From Rhytidiadelphus loreus (taxonomy: Eukaryota > Streptophyta > Bryopsida > Hypnales > Hylocomiaceae): 64,000 bases of DNA. A program made the position numbers and the translations under genes. Within the stretch, counting starts at the first letter, position 1, and every line of letters begins with the position of its first letter. The notes under the pieces were generated by a model. That model searched no databases. It had not been told where the DNA came from and saw only the letters and a program-made list of their open reading frames with translations. The stretch lies in NCBI GenBank assembly GCA_947034895.1, contig OX344763.1, positions 47,925,025 to 47,989,024 of the forward strand. The letters are read 5' to 3'. Below, in pieces: positions 23,370 to 33,880 of this stretch.

Positions 23370-24385
23370 TCACGAACGATTTGCCCGTGGCACAAGGTTG
23401 TCCAAGTTTGCGCGAGCTTGGTTTAACCTATTATTGGTCTGCTCAAAGATATTCGTGGTGTTGATTTGAACGCTCAGAGATTGTGTAAATGCGCGTTCCG
23501 TCCCGTGCTCATCATCCTAAGGTGGAATTGTCATTAGTACATATGATATTCACAGAATGGGGTACAAACAATACTAACCTAGCAAGTATATTAACTCGTG
23601 TTGTGGTATTGCACTAACCTTAATGAGTTGTAACAACAAGCATCCATTCTCAGACTCGAAAAGTTTCTCGACATTCTCAAATTCTTCTAATAAAGCCCTG
23701 CATCTCCCGGCCCCCCATATCAATGAATATTAAAACATAACAACTACATATGGGCATTTTTAGCATATAATCTTATAATACAAGTTCTATACTAGAACAA
23801 CCGAACCTGAGGTTTGTGCAATCTTTTCCTTGCCGAACCCACACATATTCTTCCATCATGGCCCACCCCTCCCTAATGGCCTCATCAAATTTGGCTCCCC
23901 AAACAATATCGCGTGTGTTTTGTATCAAACACATCACTCGTCCTGCAGCAAATAAGCACTAATAGTGAGATGAAATGTCCACCACTAACTATCCAACTAG
24001 AAATGATCATTAATACATGTTCATTTCATTATTCAAGGATTCAAATCACCTATACAAAATGAAGGGCAATATTTTACTCACCCATTTTGCTGGCTTGGAA
24101 ATGGCCTTTGGACTCATTGCATTGGCCATAATGAGCAAAACAATACAATTTGTAGCCTTTCCAAAAGTCCTTAATCCTATTTCAAAGATCACAAATCAAT
24201 TTCAATAGAATAGTCATTGTCATGGTGATTCTCCCACCTATTAAAAAGACATTGTCTACAATACAAGTGGATGACAATAAGGAAGTCAAAGGCAAACTAA
24301 ACAAATTTTTACCGGAAATATTCATGGTCGAGAATAATTATGACTTCCTCTGAGCACTTGCTAAATTGAACACCTGCCATTAAGC
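23370..24385 (-). CDS. Unrecognised spliced gene inside hAT-like element
   Basis: Four minus-strand exons with GT-AG introns and matching phases: 24385-24313, 24176-24082, 23942-23807, 23703-23619, then a last exon 23516-23370 ending in TGA (five segments in all). The translation across the junctions is open with no stops: blocks such as SEEVIIILDHEYF, IKDFWKGYKLYCFAHYGQC, IREGWAMMEEYVWVRQ and LLEEFENVEKLFE. The last exon is helical and Asn-rich. An earlier exon probably lies in 24540-24685 (VEGLETAIAFIVAKLL), but its junction phase is uncertain. I recognise no family. It could be a transposon accessory gene or a captured host gene. Its intactness contrasts with the TAG-ridden neighbours. Confidence 0.6.
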
Positions 24386-24904
24386 CTGTAAGGAGCCAAA
24401 TAACTAATCATTAGCAATGCAAGAAGATTAAATTTGAATAGGCTACATAACAATTGAGGCCCCCCTACATTACTATAACACCCAAAAATGAAAGAGAATC
24501 AATGAAGAACCAAATGAATCATTTTCATTTGAATTGCTAATTGTTTTAAATGTGAATTTAGTGTACCCTTTTTCGGTGACTTCACACCCATTTGTGTGTG
24601 CATCTTTATTATTCAACAACTTTGCCACAATGAATGCAATTGCCGTTTCAAGGCCCTCTACATCAAATGGCTTTGATATTCTCACTATCCTAAACTAATG
24701 GAAAAGATTTTGGGTTCATTGAAGTATACAAGAAGTGTCTGCTGTATTGTTGGCTATTTGTGGGAAACCAAAAAAACCACGAGACCTCCACAACATTGGG
24801 CCCACATTCAGCCACTACAAGGTAGGTGAACTACAAGGCGCAGTTATGAAAATTATGGACCACAAGCTGGAACAGCCCATGAAATACCCACGGTCGCCAG
24901 GGGC

Positions 24905-25660
24905 GCATGCGCTAACTCTAACACGGATACTAGGGCGACAGCGCATGGGGCGACTGCGCGTGGGGCGACCGCGGGTCCGGTCCAAGGATCCCTCGCGTCT
25001 TTCAAGGGCGACCTCGGGTGAGGGCGACCTCAGATCAGGGCGACCTCGGGTCAGGGCAACCTCGGGTCCTCGAGGGGGAAACACATTTCAAAATCCCCCC
25101 TCCATCAGGGCGACTGCGCATAGGGGGCGATTGCAGGTCAAGGAGAAAATGCAAACTCCTTAACCCGCAGTCGCCCCCTACGCGCAGTCGCCCATATAGA
25201 AGGGGAGGGAGACACCAAATACTTTTCCGCCCTCTATCAGGGCGACTGCGGGTCAAGGTGGGAGACACCAAAAATATCGAAAATGCAATCTCCCCCCTTC
25301 CATCAGGGCGACTGCGCGTAGGGGGCGACTACGGATCAAGGTGGGAGCAACCTAACTATTTCAAAATGCAATCTCCCCCCTTCAATCAGGGCGACTGCGC
25401 GTAGGGGGCGACTGCGGGTCAAGGTGGGAGACACCAAAAATTTCGAAAATGCAATCTCCCCCCTTCCATCAGGGCGACTGCGCGTAGGGGGCGACTGCGG
25501 GTCAAGGTGGGAGACACCAAAAATTTCGAAAATGCAATCTCCCCCCTTCCATCAGGGCGACTGCGCGTAGGGGGCAACTGCGGGTCCCCAGATCACTTCC
25601 AAAATCAGACCTGGGGTTCTAGGACGACTGCGCTTTGGGCGACTGCGGGTATGGGCATGT
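24905..25660. repeat. GCGAC repeat island with 83-bp tandem array
   Basis: An 83-bp unit starting at CATCAGGGCGACTGCG repeats at 25301, 25384, 25467 and 25550, preceded by shortened units at about 25104 and 25235. Each unit contains the GGGCGACTGCG motif twice, separated by an A-rich GAGACACCAAAAATTTCG spacer. The flanks (24905-25075) hold further GGGCGACCTCGGGT copies. No coding content. Confidence 0.85.
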
Positions 25661-25992
25661 TTCACAAGATTAATTTTTTTTTTGGGACCCCTCTCCCTTA
25701 TTGTTTCTAATTCCCTTTAATCATATGTTACTTCCTCCATTTTGTTTACAAATTCAACAAGACAAACAAATCCTAGGTTTTGCATTAGCTCTCCAACACT
25801 CCTTTGGCAAGAAGTTCCAAATGAAAGTTTTATGTACATTCTAATAGTGGGGAGGTGTAATTAGATTTATTTGGGCATGATTCACGAGATGGTGTTTTTT
25901 TTTTGGACCTCTCCCTTATTGTTTCTAATTCCCTTTAATCATATGTTACCTCCTCCATTTTGTTTACAAATTCAACAAGACAAAAAAGACAT
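25650..25992. repeat. ~120-bp direct repeat pair
   Basis: Segments 25650-25770 and 25873-25992 are close copies (shared CTCCCTTATTGTTTCTAATT and TCCATTTTGTTTACAAATTC) separated by about 100 bp. They lie between two GCGAC islands of the hAT-like element. Confidence 0.75.
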
Positions 25993-26289
25993 GATTCTGT
26001 TTTAGGTCTAAAACACTACATCTCGTGTAGGATGTGTAAGTATTTTATGTAGGTTTAAGGATTTGATTCTAGATAAAAGTTGTATTATTGTTTTCCAAGG
26101 TCTAGGGTCTAGGGTTTAGGGTTTGGGAAACCCTTCACATTGTGAGAATAATTCTTCCATTGCCTTGCTATGTCTTTGATATGAACTGACGCCTAACATT
26201 TATTACCAATTTTGGATGTGAGATAAGGAAAAATCAATTAGAATATGCTGCAGATGCTAATTAGTGTTGGGTCAGATTGGTTGTTGGTT

Positions 26290-26704
26290 TAGGGCGACCG
26301 CGGGTCCGACGTGGGCGACAGCGGGTCTCGAGAGGGCGACAGCGGGTCCAAATTGGGCGACTTTGGGTCCACCACCGGGTCTAGGTACCTTTTGCACACC
26401 CGCGGTCGCCCACCCAAGAACACTTCCTGAACCCGCGGTCTCCCTGCCAAACCCGCAGTCGTCCACCCGCGGTCTCCCTCAGAAATCCGCAATCGCCCAC
26501 CCGCAGTCGCCCCTACCCGCACTCTCCTACCCGTACGCGCCCTCCAGTTTGCCAAGTGGATGCCATGTGGCATCTACCTGGAGGGGGGTAATTTCCTGTA
26601 AAGTCAAAGGTAAATTTGACCTTTCGTGACGTCGCGCGGGCTCTACTAGACGTCGCGCGACGTCTGTCTATCGCGGTGTCGCGCTGTCGCAGCGAACAAC
26701 CCTA
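26290..26704. repeat. GCGAC sub-terminal array, right end
   Basis: Copies of GGGCGACAGCGGGT in plus orientation (26290-26360), then inverted copies (CCCGCGGTCGCCC, 26398-26530), then a GACGTCGCGCG-rich end (26630-26695). The inverted half gives the element sub-terminal symmetry with its left end. Confidence 0.65.
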
Positions 26705-27453
26705 GACGTATGCCACGGACCTAGTCCGGAAGTTGAGGGACCTCATCGATCTGTCGGCGGATGTCATCACCAGATCCGTGCTCTAGAATAACTAGATGAA
26801 CCAGGAGGGTCACATAACAGAGACGAAGGTGGTAAAGATCTTGGTCAACTTTGAGGCACGGATCGAGATAGCACTTAAGGAAATGCGGAAGTTGCTGGGC
26901 CACCTTGATCCGTTGATGGGGTTGGACACCACGATGTTTCCGTAAATTCCCGAAGTAGAGTTTACCGAGGCAACACAGCTGAACCTTGGCATGCAAACCA
27001 CAACCTAGTCAGTGTCCGCACCCGGAAGTTCCTCAGCGCAAAAGGAAATTACGGATGGAAGGAAGATTCCGGATCCAATTTCGACACCACGGACTACACC
27101 AGTATACCTCTTTCCACCCCTTCCTATCTCTTCCGCAACAGTTACGGAAGCAATAGCAGCTCAGGAGACGATTATTCAGAATCCGGCTCGGGCCCATCCT
27201 GACAAATTCACTCATATGAGGCAGTAGACAACTCCACAGCCTTCGCCATCCACCCAAATTACAAACTAGATGGATGGGGCCTTTCCGAGTCATTCAAGTC
27301 TTTCAGAACGGATCTCTTCAGCTTAAAAATCTGCAAGGCCAGTGGCTTAATACTCGGGTGAATGGATCGAGAGTGAAGAAGTATAATGTAGCTTCTTTAT
27401 CAAACGACGCTCAATAGTGTTTGCAAGGACGCTCACAGATGAGGAAGGGGTAA

Positions 27454-29722
27454 TGTCGCAACGAGAATTTTTGGTTTTGTTAAGTTATCTCAAAAATTGG
27501 ATTGAAAGTCCTCTCAAAGAATTCATATCCGGTTTAAAGATAAGTTAAAATTGGAAATTAGAAGAGGAATGGAGTTAGGGTTCTAACCGGATTCTAAACA
27601 GACAAGGAATTTGTCCGGATCGGATTTGGTTGGATTGGATTAGATTTGTCTAGACCGGATTAGTTTTGTTCGAATTAAGTTCTGTCGGAATGGATTAGGT
27701 TAGAACGGATTAGGTTGGATCGGATTAATTTAAACCGGATTAGGTCATGATGACCTAATTGGGACCCTAGGACTATATAAGGGATGGCCACACCAGTTAG
27801 TACCCCTTTTCCAACCTTGTTTGCTGAGACTCATACTCGCGCCTACGTTGTGTTGTACTTCCGCTCTGTGATTTTTCTTTGAGTTTGTGAATTAGGGCGT
27901 CAATAGTAAGGATTTTTTTTGTGCATTGCGGGGTTGGATTTTTGCAATTGCAGGTTTTGTTGCTTTCCAGTCGTGACCAGAAGAGGGAAAGTGAGGAACG
28001 GGACGTGCGGCTAGGAAGGAAAGTGAGGTAGTCTCGAATAGGATTGAAGTACCTTCGAGCCGTGCCCATGCCGTAGCTACGAAGATCCAAATTCAACTCC
28101 GCCACAACTGAAGTAAAGCTCCGGAAGGTGATTCCGGTTATTCCATCCACGGAACCGGAAAAGGCTGCGTTGATGGAGGATCTCACTACCATGGGGTGTG
28201 CCGGTCTGGCAGAGAAACCTTGGGGGTTTAAGGAGGAGTGGGTCATCCACGAGTTGTTGGGGAAAGATGTTACTCTCCAATCGAAGAAGGAACAGAAGTC
28301 GGAGCGGACTGGATCTCCCGAGCACATCGAGTTGGATTCGTCACTAGAGCATCCGGATCTTGCTACCGGGGAGGGGAGTAGAAACCTATAGGAGTCTTTC
28401 GATCAACTTCCACCCGAGGTCATTTGTGTCACACTGAACGTGGGCATGGGAGCTTAGTGTGAGTTTCCCTTTTTGTAAATAGCGGATAGTAAAATCCGGA
28501 CTGGATGTTATGTCCGGATTGCTAGCTAGGAACCGGACCGGATTAGGACCCAGTCTATTAGTTAGGAGCTGGACCGAATTAGATCTGGTCTACCAATTAA
28601 GTTTCGCCCAAAAGTTCCGCGCGGACTTTTTGGGGCGCTTTTCGCTTTGGGGATCTTCAAGTGTATATAAAACCATTATCTACGGAGGAGAAGGAGAGTC
28701 ATTCCTTTTGTTGAAATTCTTTTGTGTATTCTATTTGCTCCTTGTGTTGTGTCTCTCCCGTGTTTGGCAGGGCAACTTAGTGAAAAGTTAGGAGTGTATG
28801 GAGTTTTGATGAATGATTTCTCCCTTTCGTGGTCTTGTTTTAATTTTAAGTACATGAGAGCGGGTAGTAAGAGTTGGGAGTGTATTCTAGTGCCTCAACG
28901 ATTCTAAGGTTTAGTATTCCGGGTGAGAGAGACGTTGTTAAGCTAGGCGGATAGGGAGGGATTCCTTAGTCGTGCTAGAACTCCTGGGTGGGAAATCCGG
29001 TCGAGTGTTCGAACTCCTGTGAGGTCTCATTGCTGTAGTGGCGAACGAAAAAAAATTAGTTGAAGTTGGAATGGATGGATAAGTTGCAACCGCCTAGCTT
29101 CGTACGGTTGGAACTTGGCATCAAGGTCGTTTTAGTATGAGCGGATTGTACAGGGGGGCTTTGTGTGACCTGTAAGCTGGATTACCCACTAGTTTATTGT
29201 GAAGGATCAAACCAGATCCGGATTAGAGTAGGAGATTAGAAAATAAGATAGTGGATCTTCAGCCACTATAAGTCACAGAAGGAACGGCGGGCTTGCCACT
29301 CTCAAAATCAAGCAACGAACCCTCTGATGGTGAAACAGAGGTAAAACTAAACCAGATAGGATATTGGAGTGAGCGAGAGTGGACCGGAACGGATTAGTCT
29401 AAGGGTAGTATTTCAGAACCGGAAGTTAGAAGGTTCTGGTATTGTTGCAATTTTACAGACCAGATTACTTCCTGGTCCGGATTATGTCCTGGACCGGAAG
29501 TCAAAGAAAGTCTGGTAGTAATTTCTGCTAGTTGTGTTGTTTCCGGTTGTAGTACTAGGACCGGAAAAGTGGAGTTTAGAGACTAACTGAGCTTAGAATC
29601 ATAAATAGGGTAGATACTTCATAGAATCTCATGGATTCGATCTTTAGAGACAATCACTTTTGTTATGTTCTAGAGTGGTTTTGGGAGTATAATAGGGAAA
29701 CTGCTTGCCCTGTGCTGCGAAA
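27454..29722 (+). mobile_element. TCCGGA-rich element, copy B (internally deleted)
   Basis: Starts TGTCGCAACG and ends TGTGCTGCGAAA, matching the termini of copy A. A promoter-like region with repeated ACCGGATTAGG phrases and a TATA box (CTATATAAGG near 27773) precedes a short coding remnant. The 3' domain has a second TATA box near 28656 and shares the CGTTTTAGTATGA, TGTGTGACCT and CCCTCTGATG blocks with copies A and E. It is 1.3 kb shorter than copy A because most of the coding region is gone. Confidence 0.6.
28068..28455 (+). pseudogene. TCCGGA-element protein, copy B (remnant)
   Basis: From ATG 28068 the frame matches the N-terminus of copy A (TEVKLR against VEVKLR; EKAALMEDLTTMGCAGL against DREKADLMDDLTAMGCEGL). 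Codon 3 is TAG (28074). About 60 residues later homology stops and a short acidic tail follows, ending at TAG near 28389 with another TAG near 28456. The central and coiled-coil parts have been deleted. Confidence 0.6.
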
Positions 29723-29724
29723 GT

Positions 29725-31440
29725 ACATTAAGAATTATTTAAAAAAAAAATTCATACTACTTCTAGGGATTCATGTACGCCAACTGAAGCAACTCTTCTT
29801 TATTGAGCCATGTGTTGTAGTTAATAAATACTGAAGCCCAAAAGCCATGGAATAAATTTTGGAAAATGGAATCCAAAAAGAATGTACAAGTTCAAAATTA
29901 GTTCAACATTTAGAATTCATGAAAATAATAAATGTATGGTACTTTTATACATTTTGGTACGCAAATCAACTTTTCTTTAAATGGGCCATGTACAGTAGTT
30001 AATAAACACTAATTCTACAATATATTTTTCTCATGCATTCACGTACAAATTCTATGAGTTTGGAATTGGTGGGCTTTAAAGTACAGGGCACGTCCAATTT
30101 GGATTCATTTATTGTCACTTGCATTTCTACAAAATCACCATTATGGAAGCAAATTTTTTTTTCAAATTGCAATTACTTAGGCCTTTTCTAACTTCTACAA
30201 TTAAAAGCCCAAAAATCATGGGATAAATTTCAAAAAATGGAATCTCAAAATATGTACAAGTTCAAAATTAGTTCAACAGTTAGAATTTAAGAAAATAATA
30301 AATATATGGTACTTTTATGCATTTTGGTACGCAAATGAGCTTTTCTTTAAATGGGCCATGTGCTGTACTTAATAAACACTGAAGCCCAAAAGTCATGGGA
30401 TGAATCCCGAAAATGGAATCTCAAAATATGTACAAGTTCAAAATTAGTTCAACATTTAGAATTCATGAAAATAATAAGCATATGGTACTTTTATGCATTT
30501 TGGTACGCAAAATGAACTTTTCTTTGAATGGACCATGTGTTCTAGTTAATAAATAGTAAAGCCCAAAAGTCATGGGAAAAATTCCGAAAATGAAAACAAA
30601 AAAACATGTACAAGTTCAAAATTAGTTCAACATTTAGAATTCATGAAAATAATAAATATATGGTACTTTTATGCATTTTGGTATGCAAATCAACTTTTCT
30701 TTAAATAAGCCATGTGCTATAGTTAATAAACACTAAAGCCCAAAAGTCATGGGATAAATTCCAAAAATGGAAACAAAAAAACATGTACAAGTTCAAAATT
30801 AGTTCAACATTTAGAATTCAAGAAAATAATAAATATATGGTACTTTTATACATTTTGGTACGCAAATGAACTTTTCTTTAAATGGGCCATGTGCTGTACT
30901 TAATAAACACTGAAGCCCAAAAGTCATGGGATAAATTTCAAAAAATAGAATTTCAAAATATGTACAAGTTCAAAATTAGTTCAACATTTAGAATTCAAGA
31001 AAATAATAAATATATGGTATTTTTATGCATTTTGGTACGCAAGTGAACTTTTCTTTAAATGAGCCATGTGTTGTAGTTAATAAACAGTGAAGCCCAAAAG
31101 TCGTGGGATAAATTCCGAAAATGGAAACAAAAAAACATGTACAAATTCAAAATTAGTTCAACATTTAGAATTCATGAAAATAATAAATATATGGTACTTT
31201 TATGCATTTTGGTACGCAAGTGAACTTTTCTTTAAATGGGCCATGTACAATAGTTAACAAATACTAGAGCCCAAAAGGTATAGGATAAATTCCACAAATA
31301 TAATCTAAGAAATATGTACAAGTTTGAACTTAGATGAACATTCAAAATTCAATCATGAAAATACAGAATTCACAATACTTTTATGAATTTCTATACACAA
31401 AGCAACTTCTATTTTAATGAGCCATATGTTGTAGTTTAGA
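29725..31440. repeat. 177-bp AT-rich satellite array
   Basis: The anchor TACAAGTTCAAAATTA occurs at 29885, 30255, 30431, 30609, 30786, 30963, 31140 and 31317, giving a steady 176-178-bp period in the right part; the 29885-30255 interval is about two diverged units. Other constant blocks are TTTTGGTACGCAAA and GAAGCCCAAAAGTCATGGG. No open frame. The length is in the range of centromere-type plant satellites, but here it is a short array starting exactly at the end of copy B. Confidence 0.85.
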
Positions 31441-31990
31441 AGCCCTAAAGCCATGGGCTAAAACCAAAATTACCAATTTCGAATTTGTTTGTTTGTTTGA
31501 AGATTTGATAGTTGTACTTTGTAGTATCTATCTTAGTAATTGGAATTCATTAGTTCATAATCCTTTATGATTTTTCTAGTATGGCTTTAATGAATTATAG
31601 GTTTGAGTTGGATAGTACCTATATGATCAATTAAGATGTGGAATTTATTAGTATGGTTGTTTTCTCTTTGGAAAGATTATTGATCTAGAGATTTAAAATT
31701 ATATCTTATCAACAATATTTTTGGAAACTATTTTAAGAGCCATGATTTGATACAATTTTACTTGAAAGTACCTAACTATCTTGTAAAATTTTAGAAATCA
31801 GCACAAGAGTTATGTTTATTCTACAATTTCCTTATACATTATATGGCTCTGCTGATATAATAGGCTTAAAACTTGGGAAATCCACTAATTCATTGTTCTA
31901 TATTGAGGTGACATTTTATTGAAAGTGATGAAGAAAGGACTTTGTTAATACGTTTATGTTCCTTTATGCTTTGGATACCATGAATTTGTC
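31440..31990. other. AT-rich DNA without recognisable content
   Basis: No motif, repeat or homologous frame found. Confidence 0.5.
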
Positions 31991-31994
31991 GGGT

Positions 31995-32265
31995 GTGGGT
32001 GCTAGCAAGCGGAAGTTGAATCTTCCAAAAAAAACCGGCTCTTGATTTTTCTCCAAAATGACGCTAGCAAGCGGAAGCACAACCTTCAAAAATAATCGGG
32101 CTCCGGAGTTTTTTGGGGAAGGTGATGGCAAGCAAAAACAGTTTGTTGGAAGAAAACCCGGCTCCACAATTTTCTCGGAAAGGCGCTTGAAAGCGGAAGA
32201 AGATTCTTCTTAGAAAATCCGGCTCCGCTTTTCTATCAAGTGGAAGAGAAGACTTCCACGAAATT
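31995..32265. repeat. ~65-75-bp degenerate tandem repeat
   Basis: Four to five units built on AAGCGGAAG, then CTTCC plus an A-rich run, then CCGGCTC. The CGGAAG...CTTCC halves are self-complementary, so each unit can fold. Located just upstream of the palindrome array and DUF7869 gene. Confidence 0.65.
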
Positions 32266-32781
32266 ACGGCTTGCAATTCAAAATTCTGAATTATTGTTGG
32301 CGCCTTCTTTCTCCCGCCAAAAGCTCTCTCACTTGCTTGGACATGCGACTTTGCAATTCATACTGTCATTTTGCAATCTCCGTTGATGCTTTACCCACGC
32401 TCATTGATGCTTCAATTGTAGAGAGTTCTAGGACGCCGTTGTTGATGTTTTGGAGGAAAACATCCTCGCTGGAGGCGTGTCGTGCTTGCAAGTGAGAGAT
32501 TTACCAAACCTACTATATATAGTGTACTTCGTATTTCTTTGATTCCGACGTGGAGTTCTGTCATTCATAGTGTATTCATGCTCAGAATGCAAGCCTTGCA
32601 ATACGTATTATCAATAAAGAAGACGCATGTTTCTCTAGAATATATCTTCAGTATATCCAGCAATGTGTTTTCATTTCAATTGGCGTACTCTATATTCCCG
32701 ATGACATTGTTCTTTACGTGTGAATAGGTTCCTGAAACTGTTGCCGGAAAACACAGACTAACTCGATGATTAATAAACAAC

Positions 32782-33720
32782 TGTGCAATTCAGGTCGTAG
32801 CAACCTGAATTGCACAGGTCTTTGAAGGATTGTAGCGACCACTGAATTCTATATCACTGAATTGAATGCAAAAGACAGTTATATTTTTGGATTAATCGTG
32901 CAGATCAGGTTGTAACGACCTGAATTGTAACACCCTGTATTCAACAATGTAGTCCACGTCCTATGAAATCTTCGACCTTCTTTGTTTGGCTATCTAGGAT
33001 CATTGGTGAACTTGGTGTGCAGATCAGGTTGCAACGACCTGAAATGCACAACCATATAATGAATAATTGAAAATGAGCAGAGAAGGTCATGCCTTCCTCA
33101 ATAAGCAAGTCACGACGAATGACATGAACTGTAGAAGAGCAGACATTTAACTTCCATGTTCGTCTACGAAGTAGCCAACCTAATTAAATATTCCCTCATA
33201 ATATGTCCATTGCAAAATGAAAAATTGACTGTGTAGTTTAGGTCGTAGCGACCTGAATTGGAAATGTCTAAGAAGCAATGTTGCCACTGACTAATTCAAG
33301 ATTAAAGTCTATAATGTAAAATTCTGTATTATTGCTGGGTTGATTGTGCACATCAGCTCGTATCGACCTAAAGTGTAACACCATGTATTCAAGAATGTAC
33401 TCCACATGAGATGTAATCTTTGACCTTCCCCGCTTGATTGACTCGGATGATTAATGGTCTTGGTGTGTAGTTCAGGTCACTACAACCTGAACTGCACAAC
33501 CTTGTAATACATAATTGATAACTACCTGAAAAGTTTATTTCTCTATCCATATAAAGAGTAGAAAGCAACGACAAGAATTATAAAAAATTTGGAATTTTTC
33601 TTCCCTGTTGACCTTTGTTGAAACCAACCTCCATTAATATTCCAGTGACATATTTATTGCTTAATGCATAATGGACTGCGCAGTTCAGGTCATAGCAACC
33701 TGATTCAGATATGTCTACAA
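32782..33720. repeat. 448-bp tandem repeat carrying a triple palindrome array
   Basis: Seven ~35-bp palindromes of the form GTGCAGTTCAGGTCG-TAG-CGACCTGAA(T/C)TGCAC begin at about 32783, 32898, 33016, 33231, 33346, 33465 and 33677. Spacing is 115, 118, 215, then 115, 119, 212, so the unit is ~448 bp with three palindromes each. Sequence between palindromes is also repeated (for example AACACC-TGTATTCAA-AATGTA-TCCAC at ~32930 and ~33378) at lower identity, so the palindromes look more conserved than their surroundings. It lies directly upstream of the DUF7869 gene. Confidence 0.85.
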
Positions 33721-33880
33721 AATAATGCCTGATATGGACGGGAAGAACTTCTTGGTTACGTTATGTCCATTAGCTCCTACACACCTCAATTTACTTGTTC
33801 ATTAATTTTGAAACATCTTATTACACTCCTTGTTTGCTTCTTTACTAACTGAGTAATATCTTCTTTGATTTGTAGTTATT

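Larger units (their letters stand above)
21117..26712. mobile_element. hAT-like element 1 with target-site duplication
   Basis: The element spans 21125-26704 (5580 bp). Its ends are TAGGGTTGT and ACAACCCTA, a perfect 9-bp terminal inverted repeat of hAT type (Y-A-G-G-G). Flanks are AACGTATG (21117-21124) and GACGTATG (26705-26712), an 8-bp duplication with one mismatch. Removing the element plus one duplication restores the copy D reading frame, which proves the insertion. Both sub-terminal regions carry GCGAC-rich repeats and GTCGCG-type sequence. No hAT transposase with a recognisable C-terminal dimerisation domain is visible; instead it carries an unrecognised spliced gene on the minus strand. 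A second copy starts at 58433. Confidence 0.85.
20054..27230 (+). pseudogene. TCCGGA-element protein, copy D, split by hAT-like insertion
   Basis: It starts at ATG 20054 and aligns along its length with the copy 1 protein (ILYPEKPSR, RPDPEM, ATQLNLG, SAQKEITDGRKIPDP). A one-base deletion near 20521 shifts the frame. Stops before the insertion are all TAG (near 20252, 20301, 20657, 20976 and 21012). After the 5.58-kb insertion (21125-26704) the frame resumes exactly (A-T-Y|A-T-D-L-V-R against A-M-D-A-T-E-L-V-R in copy 1), with TAG twice near 26785-26797, TAA near 26943 and TAG at 27006 and 27225. It was transcribable TE coding DNA before both the point decay and the insertion. Confidence 0.7.

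Noticed and set aside
25225..25600. CRISPR-like regular repeats
   Set aside because: Units are 83-bp tandem repeats whose 'spacers' are also repeated; the context is a plant transposon.
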